Assembly: GCA_022747635.1 (NCBI GenBank)
Contig: JAKTNV010000014.1
Span: 6,090,001-6,154,000, forward strand
Direction: 5' to 3'
DNA: 64,000 nt
From: Hetaerina americana
Taxonomy: Eukaryota > Arthropoda > Insecta > Odonata > Calopterygidae
Shown: positions 10,501 to 21,229 of the stretch, in pieces
Numbering within the stretch: the stretch's first letter is position 1
Layout of the letters: each line of letters begins with the position of its first letter
Position numbers and translations under genes: made by a program
The notes under the pieces: generated by a model
What the model saw: the letters and a program-made list of their open reading frames with translations, nothing else
What the model was told of the DNA's origin: nothing
The model's database searches: none

Positions 10501-13500
10501 TGCCGAAGGTACTATTTTCTTCCACCCTGAGGCGCATTAGGTTCGCGGCTACGAAGGAGGAAATAAAAACGGGTCTAGAGAGAGGACGCAAATTAGGTGC
10601 CGTAAATCGATAGCAAATTAATTAGCTCCTTATTCAGGTGACATTTATTAACTCATCGCAAATTTATTTTGGCACGGACCTTGGCACAAAAATGAAAATT
10701 TTCAAGTGAATATTTTGCAAGAGTTTATTAAAGAACGTCCTTTCAAAGCCTCCATTATGGTTGTCGAGCATAAACGGAATAAGATATTCGACTCAAAACT
10801 TCAGATCTATATTACTACAACACTGAACCCAACTTTACCAATAACTAAGTGCATTTTATATTATAACAGAGCTTCGGTAAAATCATTACACGCCGACAGT
10901 GAAACTCATTTCTCATTCAATGACGACAATTGCCAAAACATGTCAAAGTGAGAGTTAAATATTTTAATTTAAAAGTTGCGGGAAACTCTAGAAGCAACGA
11001 CAAAAGAAATAATTAGCATTATAAAACTGTCTTAGTAAGGTTTCCAACGAACTACAACGCCTGATTCGAAATAATATACACCGTCTCCAAAATGTTTCTT
11101 ATTCTAATACTTTCTAGCGTTTCATTTTCGTTTCCCTATTTAAGTCAAATGAGTGCTTTTCTAAGTATCCATACAAGCATTAAAAGTATCCTATGTTACA
11201 TGCGATTAATATCAACATTAACGAGCCGTAAGAAGCAACCTATGCGTTTTCTGCAAGAAGGGATCTAGTGAAATGAAATACTTTCATTCATTTCCGACTT
11301 CCTAACATTGGGAGAAGATATAAAGAACTATATTGATTGGCTATTTTACCCTCACCCAAATGTGCGTAGCGTGTTGAAGCTTCTCTCACTCCGTTGCTGC
11401 GCAACGAGTTCACGATGAACAGCCATTTTAAGGTACTGAAGAAAAAAATAGCGGCACCACCCATACCTAGACACAGCGTAAGATCATCCGTTTGGGCGCG
11501 TATTTTTCACCATATTGGTGCCCACGATCTGAAAGGACACCTCTACCAGTGACGACTGCACAGTAAAAACAGGAAACTACGAAACAGGGACCGTCATTCC
11601 ATCAACGCGCATCTCATAATTACATGAAATCACAAATACTCGGAAGTCCTTTTTATTCCATCTGGGGACTTTATTCTGACAAAAAAAAGCAACAGAATAA
11701 TTAGTTTTCAAAATCAATTAACAAACGTATGCAGACAATCGCTAAATAAATCACATATAAATCCCATATTTTACGGTTTTTTGCCGAGTTTTTAAAACTC
11801 GTAACAAAATTAAATTGACGGGGAACGGAATTAAATGGACGATAATTAATGAACTGTTACGTGAATAATTAACGCATGCATAATTAACTTCCACGCACTG
11901 GAAACTACAAACGATACATTTTATGCGGATTAACTCCTGTAATTATTAGGAATAATTTTGATGCTTCATAACTCAACAACGAGAACTACGTAACGGCATT
12001 GGATTCGATCGGCTATATCAAAGAAAAAATCTCAGCTAAGCATTCATGCCCGAAAAAGAAAACCCAGTAGTGCTTTTCACACCTGACTACACGGATGGGC
12101 TCTTAGGTCCGGTGCCTACAGTTTAAAATCTCATTGGAATGCACATGTCATTTCATCCGTGCTGTTCTGTGTGTGAGACTATCGTCGATAGATTCAAATT
12201 ATGCCGATATCGGGTCAGAATTCTAATTTTATTTCTTTTTTCATCAATTTCATCTGTTTTTGGTAAGTTGCGTGAATCTTCACACATTTTATACATTGAT
12301 AACGTAATGAAGGCCCTCTCACAAATCAGTTCAAACACACAAAATTTATACAGGATCATAACAACCGATTATCAGTGGATAAACGTCGTTTGAAACCTCT
12401 ACATCGTATCATATCTTCTATTAAGTTACTGATCGTTTAGAGAAGAAAAATTTAGCATCAAGCCAATTTGCACGAACATAGTTTTCCAGTTAAATGCCCA
12501 AAAGAAGATTTCAAATCTTCACAAAATACCACATTTTCAAGTGCCGAAACATAAGTCGTGGTCTGGCCATTATAGATTATGCTGCTCGCGCCCTGTGCTG
12601 TTATTTAGAATCAGTTTTCCCCTAGCCAGGATCACCCCACCTTTATAGAGCCTTCGCACGCCAAGAGAGAGAAACGCTTCATGACGGAATGCCGGCCATT
12701 CCTACCTCCTCAACGCCGGACCCATTGCGGGGCCCATGAAATTGGAAAAAATAATATTCCTACGAGGCTCCACGATTCGTCCAATATCCATCATACAGGA
12801 ATGTACCTTCTTTATTCGATTTTTTAAAACAAAACCTAAGAATTAAATCGCCTAAAAAATGGGTTGATTAATAATGAGCAAATGGTAACACTTTCCTGCG
12901 AGACATTGACTTATTACGACCTTGTTTGATGTACTACATTATCTTCAGGGGTTGCCAAGACGCTTCAGTAAGCGCTAAACTACCGAGCACCCAGTTTGGC
13001 TCTGGGTGGGATGTACAGTGGCATCACTTGGGTTTAAGCACGGTGTAACAGTGTCAATAACCGAATATTCCGTCCGACAAGTTGATCATCCCATACAAGT
13101 ATTCGAAATTAAAGGCAATGGCTTAACCCTGTACATAAAAATAATATCCTCAAGTAACTGAGGTACAATACACACTAATTGATACGCATTAATGATATCC
13201 ATGAACAAATATACATATTTAATTATTTCTCGCCGGAGGATCGCCCAATATTATGCCGCTCCAAAAAGTTCTAGAAGAAAGGTTTACGATATTCTGCCTA
13301 TTATTTCGAGCGTCGGATGAGTCTTTGAAGTAATTTCTTAGCGGTGCTCCTATAAAAGTCAATATAAAGTAACTGTTAAATATAAAATTGTACATTAAAA
13401 GTAGAATACAGCGAAAAAAATACACATGCTCAAGCCCTTGCGATTGGTAACGTTTTCTGGAAGGGACTGACTCAATTCTGAGTTTCCCGAATAATATACG

Positions 13501-13620
13501 GGATGAGACTGAATGCACCGATGTGTCCATGTGCCCGTTAGCACAAGTCTCAGGCTATTTCAATGAAGAATTTCTAATATTTGAAACCGACTTGCGTACT
13601 ATAACCTTAACAAAGACAAT
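7600..13620. other. Gene-free stretch with purine-rich tracts
   Basis: No conserved protein found. 8640-9065 and 10130-10440 are long G/A-rich runs on the plus strand, including runs of ten or more G; the apparent proline-rich minus-strand frames there come from this composition. The rest is AT-rich and featureless to the eye. Confidence 0.45.
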
Positions 13621-13708
13621 GTATTCTATTGTTTCAGGCTTCACTTCGTGGAAGTAATTGATATCCATTGTTGAAATAGAAAGAAAGACTCGTACTTTTC
13701 CACAGATT

Positions 13709-13757
13709 TTATTATACGGCACGACGCGTTTCACCGACTTGCGGCATCATCAGGTAC
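13709..13757 (-). ncRNA. Hammerhead-ribozyme-like motif (PLE terminus, left arm)
   Basis: Mirror of the plus-strand motif at 14771. On the minus strand CUGAUGA is at 13753-13747 and GAAAC at 13732-13728. It lies in the non-coding region after the stop codon of the GIY-YIG frame. Confidence 0.5.
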
Positions 13758-13793
13758 AAATTTGCAAAACAGACAGAGCAAGTATATATACCC

Positions 13794-14426
13794 TCAGGAC
13801 AGAGTGGGGGCGGGGAGGGTTGGAAGGATTTTAGGGGGGTGGGGGCTCGCAGGTGCGTTGATGGATTTTTTTGACCATTTCCAGGCTAATTTCTCGGAGA
13901 GGAGTGGGGAGGGGTATGGGAATAATTGCTCATTACAAAGTGTCGTGATGGGGTTCACCAAGTGCCTTCTAATCTCTAATTGCTCGAGAGCGTCCATTTT
14001 TAATCCTTTTGGGAGTGTGTGTAATATCTCTGGGACAAAGTCACTGCTGTGGTTGAATTCTAGTAAATGCTTGGCGAAGAGAGAGTTGTTATTCTGATTT
14101 TTGTGACACCTAGCGTGTTCCTTGACTCGTAACTTGATATTCCTGCCGGTCTGACCGACATAAACGCTGTTGCAATCCTCGCATTTCAGTTTATAAATGC
14201 CTGATTTGAGAAGGCTATCCTGGGTGTCTTTTCCATTGGCTAGAAGTTTGGAGAGGGTTATGGGTGGGTAGAAGGCTGCTTTGAGTGAGGTGGGTAGGCA
14301 GTTGGAAATCCTATATGAAAGACCTCCCAGAAACGGGATCGAGCACCACTTAAAATCTTTAGATACTGCGGGCTGAGATACGAAAATGCTTTTTATGGCC
14401 ATTGCTTTTTGTTTTTTCCGTTCCAA
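13794..14426 (-). CDS. Penelope-like element C-terminal fragment with GIY-YIG endonuclease
   Basis: This open frame of 210 codons begins inside a truncated element, so the first Met is probably not the native start. In PLEs the GIY-YIG nuclease nicks target DNA to prime reverse transcription. GIY (residue about 78) and YVG (about 91), the following Arg and the RVKEH helix are present. The CEDC pair resembles the Cys-rich linker of canonical PLE nucleases. No reverse transcriptase precedes it in the window, so it is not autonomous. The frame is unbroken, suggesting a young insertion. Confidence 0.8.
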   Translation of the reverse strand: MERKKQKAMAIKSIFVSQPAVSKDFKWCSIPFLGGLSYRISNCLPTSLKAAFYPPITLSKLLANGKDTQDSLLKSGIYKLKCEDCNSVYVGQTGRNIKLRVKEHARCHKNQNNNSLFAKHLLEFNHSSDFVPEILHTLPKGLKMDALEQLEIRRHLVNPITTLCNEQLFPYPSPLLSEKLAWKWSKKSINAPASPHPPKILPTLPAPTLS

Positions 14427-14770
14427 AAATCAGAATAACAACTCTCTCTTCGCCAAGCATTTACTAGAATTCAACCACAGCAGTGACTTTGTCCCAGAGA
14501 TATTACACACACTCCCAAAAGGATTAAAAATGGACGCTCTCGAGCAATTAGAGATTAGAAGGCACTTGGTGAACCCCATCACGACACTTTGTAATGAGCA
14601 ATTATTCCCATACCCCTCCCCACTCCTCTCCGAGAAATTAGCCTGGAAATGGTCAAAACAATCCATCAACGCACCTGCGAGCCCCCACCCCCCTAAAATC
14701 CTTCCAACCCTCCCCGCCCCCACTCTGTCCTGAGGGTATATATACTTGCTCTGTCTGTTTTGCAAATTTG

Positions 14771-14818
14771 TACCTGATGATGCCGCAAGTCGGTGAAACG
14801 CGTCGTGCCGTATAATAA
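14771..14818 (+). ncRNA. Hammerhead-ribozyme-like motif (PLE terminus, right arm)
   Basis: CUGAUGA at 14774-14780, then one U, a short stem II GCCG/CGGU with loop CAAGU, GAAAC at 14795-14799, and a stem III ACG/CGU that would put GUA at the cleavage site. The extra U before stem II is seen in other PLE termini. Stem I is weak, so activity is uncertain. Confidence 0.55.
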
Positions 14819-14869
14819 AATCTGTGGAAAAGTACGAGTCTTTCTTTCTATTTCAACAATGGTTAACAA

Positions 14870-17800
14870 AGACACTTTATATTGTTTGAGCGGTGACGTG
14901 ATGCAAAAAGGACACCACGAGATGAGATAATATGCGGAGATATAGGTGATGCATACATTTCTTGAAGACAATGCCTTTATTAACAAGGGAATTCCCGATG
15001 ATATTGTTATCCCACCTCGCTATGCTGGTAGATTCGACAATCGGGATAAAATAAAGAGAGAAAGACGATCAAACAGACTTATTCAAGTACTCGCTCTTCA
15101 CTTCAACAAAATCGAAGCCAAGACCGAATGTAATAACTTAACAGACTGAAATTTAAAGAGTTATTCAAATACAATAATTATTGTACGATGTTTACAGACA
15201 TGTATGTGTTTATGTGCTCGAGTAATTTTTTACATTAGCTATCCAAATGGATGTATGAACTACGAGGTAGTATGCATGCATGCCTAGTTCCCTAGCACTC
15301 CCCGCCACACGACCCTACGGCGGCTCATGGTTTATAAGTAGATATAGGCGAATAAGGAGTACAAAATATTCTTCCTTGCCTTCATGTAAATAGCTATGTA
15401 CATAGCAACAAATCAAGGGACTTTTTCACTTACGACTTCGTATGAGCAGTACGAAATGAAGGATGAGCAAGTGCGGTTTCCGGTTGAATCAATATTCACG
15501 AATCACTCCGAAAGTATTCAATTCTTCCTTCAAGGTCACGTATCACCTACCTTTACAACGCACATGATTCCTTGTGACGGACGTGATGACAGTTCTCGTG
15601 ATTGGAGCAAAATTGAACGAACTGACTCTAGGATGAAGAAGCCTAATCTAACTAGCGCCCCGGGGGTCCTCGGTGAAGGGGAAAACAAACTATTTGGCTA
15701 CGGTTCTTGCGAGAAAAAAACAATGGTTCATCCCCTCCCCGGGAGACTACGAGAGGCGAGAGAGAGTGAGATTTTTCGTCACCTCGGATCGGGAGGACGG
15801 TTTTGGGCGAACGTGTCCGAAAAATCACCCGCACCCCCGCGAGGCGGGACGCTTTCGATGTCAACCAGTCACCCGAGCAGTTTACGACAGGACGGCGGGA
15901 AACGACTAGACACCGCGCGAGGAAAAGTGAGGAAAAAAGCGACAAACATTCGCGTAGAAAAATGCCAAATCTTCGAAAGCGGCACGAGTTTAAACAACAA
16001 GATGGAGGAGTTTCAAAGGTCTCCCTCTCTCTCTCTGTCTCTCTCTCACACACACAAGCGCGCACACAACGGGGAGAGCCGAGTTCGAGATATCGACCGG
16101 GGTTATTCACCACGGAGGGGGTTGCACAAGGGAGTGGCTGGAGGCGGAGGGAGAAAATCGGGAGAGGGTGGGAAGTTAAAAGAGGGAGGCGAGGGAGCAT
16201 GGGAGTTTTGGGGAGAGGAGTGGGTGGGAGAAGCGACGATATGAGGGAGAGAGAGAGAGAGTGAGGGGGCGAAAGAGAATTACGGATCGGGAAAGGGAGG
16301 AGGCAAGAGGGAAGGAAGTAACTAAGGAATCGGTAGGGTGGCCTGAAGGGACAGGGAGGGAAGGAAGAGGGGCGGGGGGAGGCGCGAGAGGAACTCCGGG
16401 GAGGAGCAGAGTGAGACGGGAGGGCAAGGGGGGGGGGGGGGGGAACAAAAATTCGGGAAAGGAATGAGGAAAGAAATGATAAATCACCCGCAACGAAATT
16501 TCGGAGCGCACGGGAGCGGTAAGGGGAGGGAGGAAAAAAAAGACGAACGCATTCCGAATCTCGGAATGTGAACTGCACTTCAAATGAGGATTTCCAGCTG
16601 CACAGATGGGGGTGGGGATGGGGTTGGGGGAGGAGGAAATGGGAGTCGGGGTGGGGGGGGAGGGGGCGAATACAAAACGATAGGTTTCGTGAGAAATGCG
16701 TGGCATACAAACAAACTCCTTCACAGCTACACGGCGGATATTCGAGTTCAACACCTTACGTATGCAGTTCGGCTGTTAGCACTTTTGATTTCTCAATGGA
16801 AATCAAGCAAGAACTAGGATGGGGTTGGACGGTGTCTCTAATATAAGGGGTAGTAGCCGAGGTCGTAAAAATAGAAAAATATTCTCGTCCCCAACCCGTA
16901 CAACCAAAACAATTAAATATATAAATGATAAAAAATTAGCACGGAGTCTTCATGTCTCCTGTACGTAGTACATACGTAAAATGAGTTTCTTTTCCATCAC
17001 TTTGAAGAGTAACTAAAAGTGAACCTAAAAGTCAACACGGGCCGAGAAGGATCGGGATGCACCATTGGGAATTTGATCCAAAAGCTTCAAACTGACAGCC
17101 ATAATTAAGCTCCTACGTTATTTTAACCCCATGACAATACTCAATCCATTATTTATTCATGCAAGTTTATTATCACAGGGTCACAGCCTTTGTGACTAGT
17201 GTTCCAATGGACAAGGGTGCCATAACGGAGTGAATGTAAATATGAAAATTTTACTGATTTTCTAGACATCAAAGGCTGTGCGTACCGCATGGTATAATCA
17301 GAGAATGTAAATGAGGATCGGGCACGAGGGAAATGTATCCAGGAAGTTAGAGGAGTTAAACTCTCAGCTAACTTGATTCAATGGCGAGTTGCCGCGTTAC
17401 TGAATACGGAGACTTCTTTCCATTCGGTTATCATCTACTATGAGTATTTATGAAGCATTCAAGCATTCCTATGTGTTCCAGCAAAATACGTGATTCGTTA
17501 TCACTGAATGATTGCATTGCATCTGCTTAGTTTTACCGAGTAGTTTAAATCCAAAAATCGTCATTTTTAACACTGAATTTGCGTGGCAAATCGGTGATCC
17601 GTGCTACCAAAAAGTGAAATCATATCTTTACCAGATGTTGAAAGTTTTGGCCATGAGTCCATCATATGACAAACTCAAGAGATGACCCAAAAAATGCAGG
17701 GAAATGAGACAAAAAAGTCCCCTATTGGAACAGGTGAATTCAAAAATAGCTGATTTTAAGTTTTTCCCCTAAACATAATCCCCTTTCACTATTCTTTTAT

Positions 17801-18270
17801 ACTTCCACGCTCTTGCAGTATTTATTTCGCATCTTTCACATTCATTCTTTGTGAATACGACATATTTTGTCCCCGAGACCAATATTCCTTGTCTTGGGAG
17901 TTTACTCGACCTTATCAATTCATTACTTTCTCGGTTCCTTCAATTTATTTCATCTTCTCTCAAAAATCTGTTTGGTGATTCAAACCGTCGTCCAATCTCT
18001 AAACGTGACCAAATCAACGTGGCACATTTCTTTCATTGCACGTCTATTATGGGTACATATTATACACATTCTTTCACGACCCAATCTTTCCTCATCTCCT
18101 TTACCAAAAAATCTTCTCCTCAAGTACACCATATGCACTAAATTTAGTCACGTTAGCCACTGTTGGGTAAAAACGCGACGGAAGATTTATTGCTCACGTG
18201 ATTACATAGCCACACAAGAGTAAACATGAACTTGAAACGTTCACTAATTCGTATTCCATAACATAAAGTA
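14870..18270. other. Gene-free stretch with GA/CT tracts
   Basis: 15.65-16.7 kb is purine-rich on the plus strand, with a (CT)n patch near 16021-16048 and a G-run at 16429-16442. It creates long spurious frames on both strands. I recognise no gene in 14.87-18.27 kb. Confidence 0.45.
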
Positions 18271-18426
18271 CATATTGAAATTAAATTTAAAATACTTCGC
18301 CTTTCCACATAAAAAACTTTTAACATCATCAAGGACCTGATGATGTTATACCATCACGAAACCTAGGTCGTAAATAAAAGTTTTTTACGTGGAAAGGCGA
18401 AGTATTTTAAATAAAATTTCAATATG
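18271..18426. repeat. Foldback with 52-bp arms around a hammerhead-like core
   Basis: Arms 18271-18322 and 18375-18426 match with four mismatches. The 52-bp centre holds the ribozyme-like motif. The plan resembles the PLE foldbacks at 6.9 and 13.7 kb, but no coding sequence is left. Confidence 0.75.
18333..18376 (+). ncRNA. Hammerhead-ribozyme-like motif with GUC cleavage site
   Basis: CUGAUGA at 18337-18343, GAAAC at 18358-18362, and a compact stem III ACC/GGU closing on GUC, the classic hammerhead cleavage triplet. Stem II is poor unless it overlaps the core (UGAUG with CAUCA), so this is a degenerate motif. Confidence 0.45.
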
Positions 18427-18429
18427 ATG

Positions 18430-19473
18430 AATTTCCACCAAGTGACGCCAGAAACTATTTTATTTATAAAGTACATACCTTACATGAATAGGTGCACCCG
18501 AAAAAATGTTTGCAGATTCCCAAATAGAAGAATATTAAGGTTTTAATTCGCTCATTGCAATTAGAGTCACTTTAAATTCAGACGAACATATTGGTTCTAC
18601 CAATTTTACTCCCATCTCCATATTCTCGTCCGGTACACTCGTACAGTCCAAGTCGGTATATAACAAACACTAGTGCTCCTCAAGAAACTTAATTACACAT
18701 CGACGAAACACCATGAAGAATTAGAATCAGTTCGCATACATTAGTAAATATTACAGCGTCGGTTTGCAGAAAATCTTATTACAAACCCGACGAGGATAAC
18801 AAAGGCGAGTACTTATTTCAAATATGCACTATAATTGATAACATACACCAGTGATTCACTCTTTTATCAACTATTGGATATAACACGTTCCGTCGTTATG
18901 CGCAACTTTGGATGCTACATATCGGAATGCACCGCATGAAAATGACGCATAAATTCAAAAAGCGATCAAGATATTCCTTAGGTTTTACATTAAAATTAAT
19001 ATTATTGTACATGAATTTCATCAAGAAGTCGTCCTTACACAACTGGTTGAACGCAGCAAACAAATGTTCGTAGATATCTATACAAAATCTCAATCGTATC
19101 AATGGCAGTGAACAACTGTGAGCGGCGAATCATAATATCGGGAACGTAAACTTTTCGAGAGGATCAATCAAATTATATCTCGCATTTTGTTAAGATCCAT
19201 TTAAAATACCTTTAGGATCATAAAGTACAGATGAAATTTGTGGAGGGATAATATGCCCTCACTATACTGCTATATGATACGACGCCGAAGTGGCATTGGC
19301 TTTTACACAGCATTTCCAAAAAATACGTAAAGGGGTACATAAAGGGCCGAAGGAGAGAGAAATATATTTCTCACGCATTAGGAAGCGAACTAGAAAAACC
19401 CTCTTAGATAACTTCCGCAGGTCTGAAAGCGTCGCCCCTTTCTCTCACTACTCACACATTTTATTTATACCCA

Positions 19474-19478
<5 letters not shown>
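18430..19478. other. Gene-free stretch
   Basis: AT-rich sequence without recognisable genes or repeats. Confidence 0.45.

Positions 19479-19540
<62 letters not shown>
19479..19540. repeat. (TG)n(TA)n microsatellite
   Basis: A TG-dinucleotide run passes directly into about 45 bp of TA repeats that abut the 3' end of a SINE family A copy. Confidence 0.9.
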
Positions 19541-19546
<6 letters not shown>

Positions 19547-19768
19547 TCAAACACGAAATCCCGCCAAACGGCGAATAAATACTCATATATACAGAAACAT
19601 ATATAAGGAAAAGGGATAGGAACACGTATAAAGGACGAACACAATAGAGGTGGGGAAGGCGGAATCGAACGGATCACAAGAGTAAAAATATTTCCTCAAC
19701 CGGGACTCGAACACCGGATCTTTCCACTTGCCGGGCGGATGCTCTTAACCACTTGAGCTATCGAGGAC
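19541..19768 (-). mobile_element. tRNA-derived SINE, family A (copy 1)
   Basis: On the minus strand a 75-nt tRNA-like head (19767 to 19693) folds as a cloverleaf: TCCTCGA/TTGAGGA acceptor, A box TAGCTCAAGTGGTTAAGAGC, anticodon stem TCCGC/GTGGA with loop CCGGCAA, B box TGTTCGAGTCCC. A roughly 150-bp body follows, ending TTCGTGTTTGAATGTGT and then (TA)n. Such SINEs are copied by LINE enzymes and read by RNA polymerase III. Confidence 0.8.
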
Positions 19769-19991
19769 ATGTAATTTACCCTGAGATCCGTGGGTCTTAT
19801 ATGTCGCCAAGCGCCCCGATTCTTTAGCCAAGAGATGGCGTCAGGGGGCTGTTTCACCCACCAAAGGAGAAATAGACAATACACAAGAGGAAAGGACAGT
19901 GGTTAGAATTCATACAACATCATACAGGAAAAGAACAGTGCGTTTCGTGGCACGCATAGCCAGAAGAAAGAGATGAGCCACATTGGCCAAA

Positions 19992-20222
19992 TACACATTC
20001 AAACACGAAATCCCGCCAAACGGCGAATAAATACTCATATATACAGAAACATATATAAGGAAAAGGGATAGGGACACGTATAAAGGACGAACACAATAGA
20101 GGTGGGGAAGGCGGAATCGAACGGATCACAAGAGTAAAAATATTTCCTCAACCGGGACTCGAACACCGGATCTTTCCACTTGCCGGGCGGATGCTCTTAA
20201 CCACTTGAGCTATCGAGGACAT
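19992..20222 (-). mobile_element. tRNA-derived SINE, family A (copy 2)
   Basis: Nearly identical to copy 1, tRNA-like head at 20219 to 20145. Here the 3' end is not followed by (TA)n but by the shared 217-bp spacer. Confidence 0.8.
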
Positions 20223-20235
20223 GTATCCTCGTTCC

Positions 20236-20424
20236 GGCTCGGATCCGGTGTTCGAGTCCCGGTTGAGGAAATATTTTTACTCTTGTGATCCGTTCGATTC
20301 CGCCTTCCCCACCTCTATTGTGTTCGTCCTTTATACGTGTTCCTATCCCTTTTCCTTATATATGTTTCTGTATATATGAGTATTTATTCGCCGTTTGGCG
20401 GGATTTCGTGTTTGAATGTGTATT
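20236..20424 (+). mobile_element. tRNA-derived SINE, family A (copy 3, head truncated)
   Basis: Starts inside the T-arm (GGATCCGGTGTTCGAGTCCC) and runs to the 3' end. It is the mirror of copy 2 in the right arm. Confidence 0.78.
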
Positions 20425-20646
20425 TGGCCAATGTGGCTCATCTCTTTCTTCTGGCTATGCGTGCCACGAAACGCACTGTTCTTTTCCTGTATGATGTTGT
20501 ATGAATTCTAACCACTGTCCTTTCCTCTTGTGTATTGTCTATTTCTCCTTTGGTGGGTGAAACAGCCCCCTGACGCCATCTCTTGGCTAAAGAATCGGGG
20601 CGCTTGGCGACATATAAGACCCACGGATCTCAGGGTAAATTACATG

Positions 20647-20841
20647 TCCTCGATAGCTCAAGTGGTTAAGAGCATCCGCCCGGCAAGTGGAAAGATCCGG
20701 TGTTCGAGTCCCGGTTGAGGAAATATTTTTACTCTTGTGATCCGTTCGATTCCGCCTTCCCCACCTCTATTGTGTTCGTCATTTATACGTGTTCCTATCC
20801 CTTTTCCTTATATATGTTTCTGTATATATGAGTATATACGA

Positions 20842-20878
<37 letters not shown>
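20647..20878 (+). mobile_element. tRNA-derived SINE, family A (copy 4) with (TA)n tail
   Basis: tRNA-like head 20647-20721 and body to about 20835, then GAGTATATACGAG and a (TA)n run. The body is interrupted before the usual TTCGCCGTTTGGCGGG end. It mirrors copy 1. Confidence 0.8.
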
Positions 20879-20879
<1 letters not shown>

Positions 20880-20881
<2 letters not shown>

Positions 20882-21198
20882 CTTGCTCTATCTCTCCACA
20901 TCCATATATCCCATCGTTCCATCCCTCTCCGACGTTCCCACCCGTTCGCAGCTCTCTTGCCCTCCGGCGCCAAAACCAACCCTTACGCGATCCCTCCCCG
21001 CACTTCTCGCCCTACCGTCTCATCACCCTCTCAACCTCTCTTTCCCTCCGCCCAGTGTAGATGGGTGAGGGGAATCCGAGACGTGAAAGAAGGGTGCAAA
21101 GTTTCACCGCCAAGGGGTGAAGCGACGGGGACAGAGAGCGGAAGAGAGATAGGGTGTGCACAGTTGAAAGAGTCCATTGCCTTTTTTCAACCCTCCTA

Positions 21199-21229
<31 letters not shown>

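Larger units (their letters stand above)
13665..14862. mobile_element. Penelope-like element with GIY-YIG domain, foldback with 439-bp inverted arms
   Basis: Arms 13665-14103 and 14424-14862 are nearly identical inverted copies (for example one Phe/Cys difference in shadow translations) around a 320-bp centre. On the minus strand, 14426 to 13794 is a 210-codon open frame that includes the GIY-YIG endonuclease motif: SGIYKLKCEDCNSVYVGQTG, then RNIKLRVKEHARCHK and a C-terminal region with FAKHLLEFNHSSDF and ALEQLEIRRHL. GIY-YIG at the C-terminus is diagnostic of Penelope-like elements. Reverse transcriptase is absent, so the copy is 5'-truncated. Past the stop are AT-rich sequence and a hammerhead-like core, mirrored in the other arm. 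Confidence 0.9.
19579..20835. repeat. Large inverted repeat, 594-bp arms, 69-bp centre
   Basis: 19579-20172 and 20242-20835 are inverted copies that differ at only a few bases; two separate pairs of shadow translations (69 and 62 codons) are identical. Each arm holds SINE family A material plus about 217 bp of non-SINE sequence (19770-19990 in the left arm). It could be a palindromic duplication or an assembly artefact. Confidence 0.9.

Noticed and set aside
14386..14733. Separate 115-codon plus-strand PLE gene
   Set aside because: It is the inverted arm's copy of the C-terminus of the minus-strand GIY-YIG frame, not an independent gene.
15652..16710. 352-codon minus-strand open frame and overlapping 282-codon plus-strand frame
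   Set aside because: Both arise from G/A- and CT-rich low-complexity DNA; no domain is recognisable and both strands are open over the same bases.
20647..20721. Possible functional tRNA gene
   Set aside because: The same cloverleaf occurs in several copies with an attached non-tRNA body, and position 33 is C rather than U, so it is the head of a SINE.
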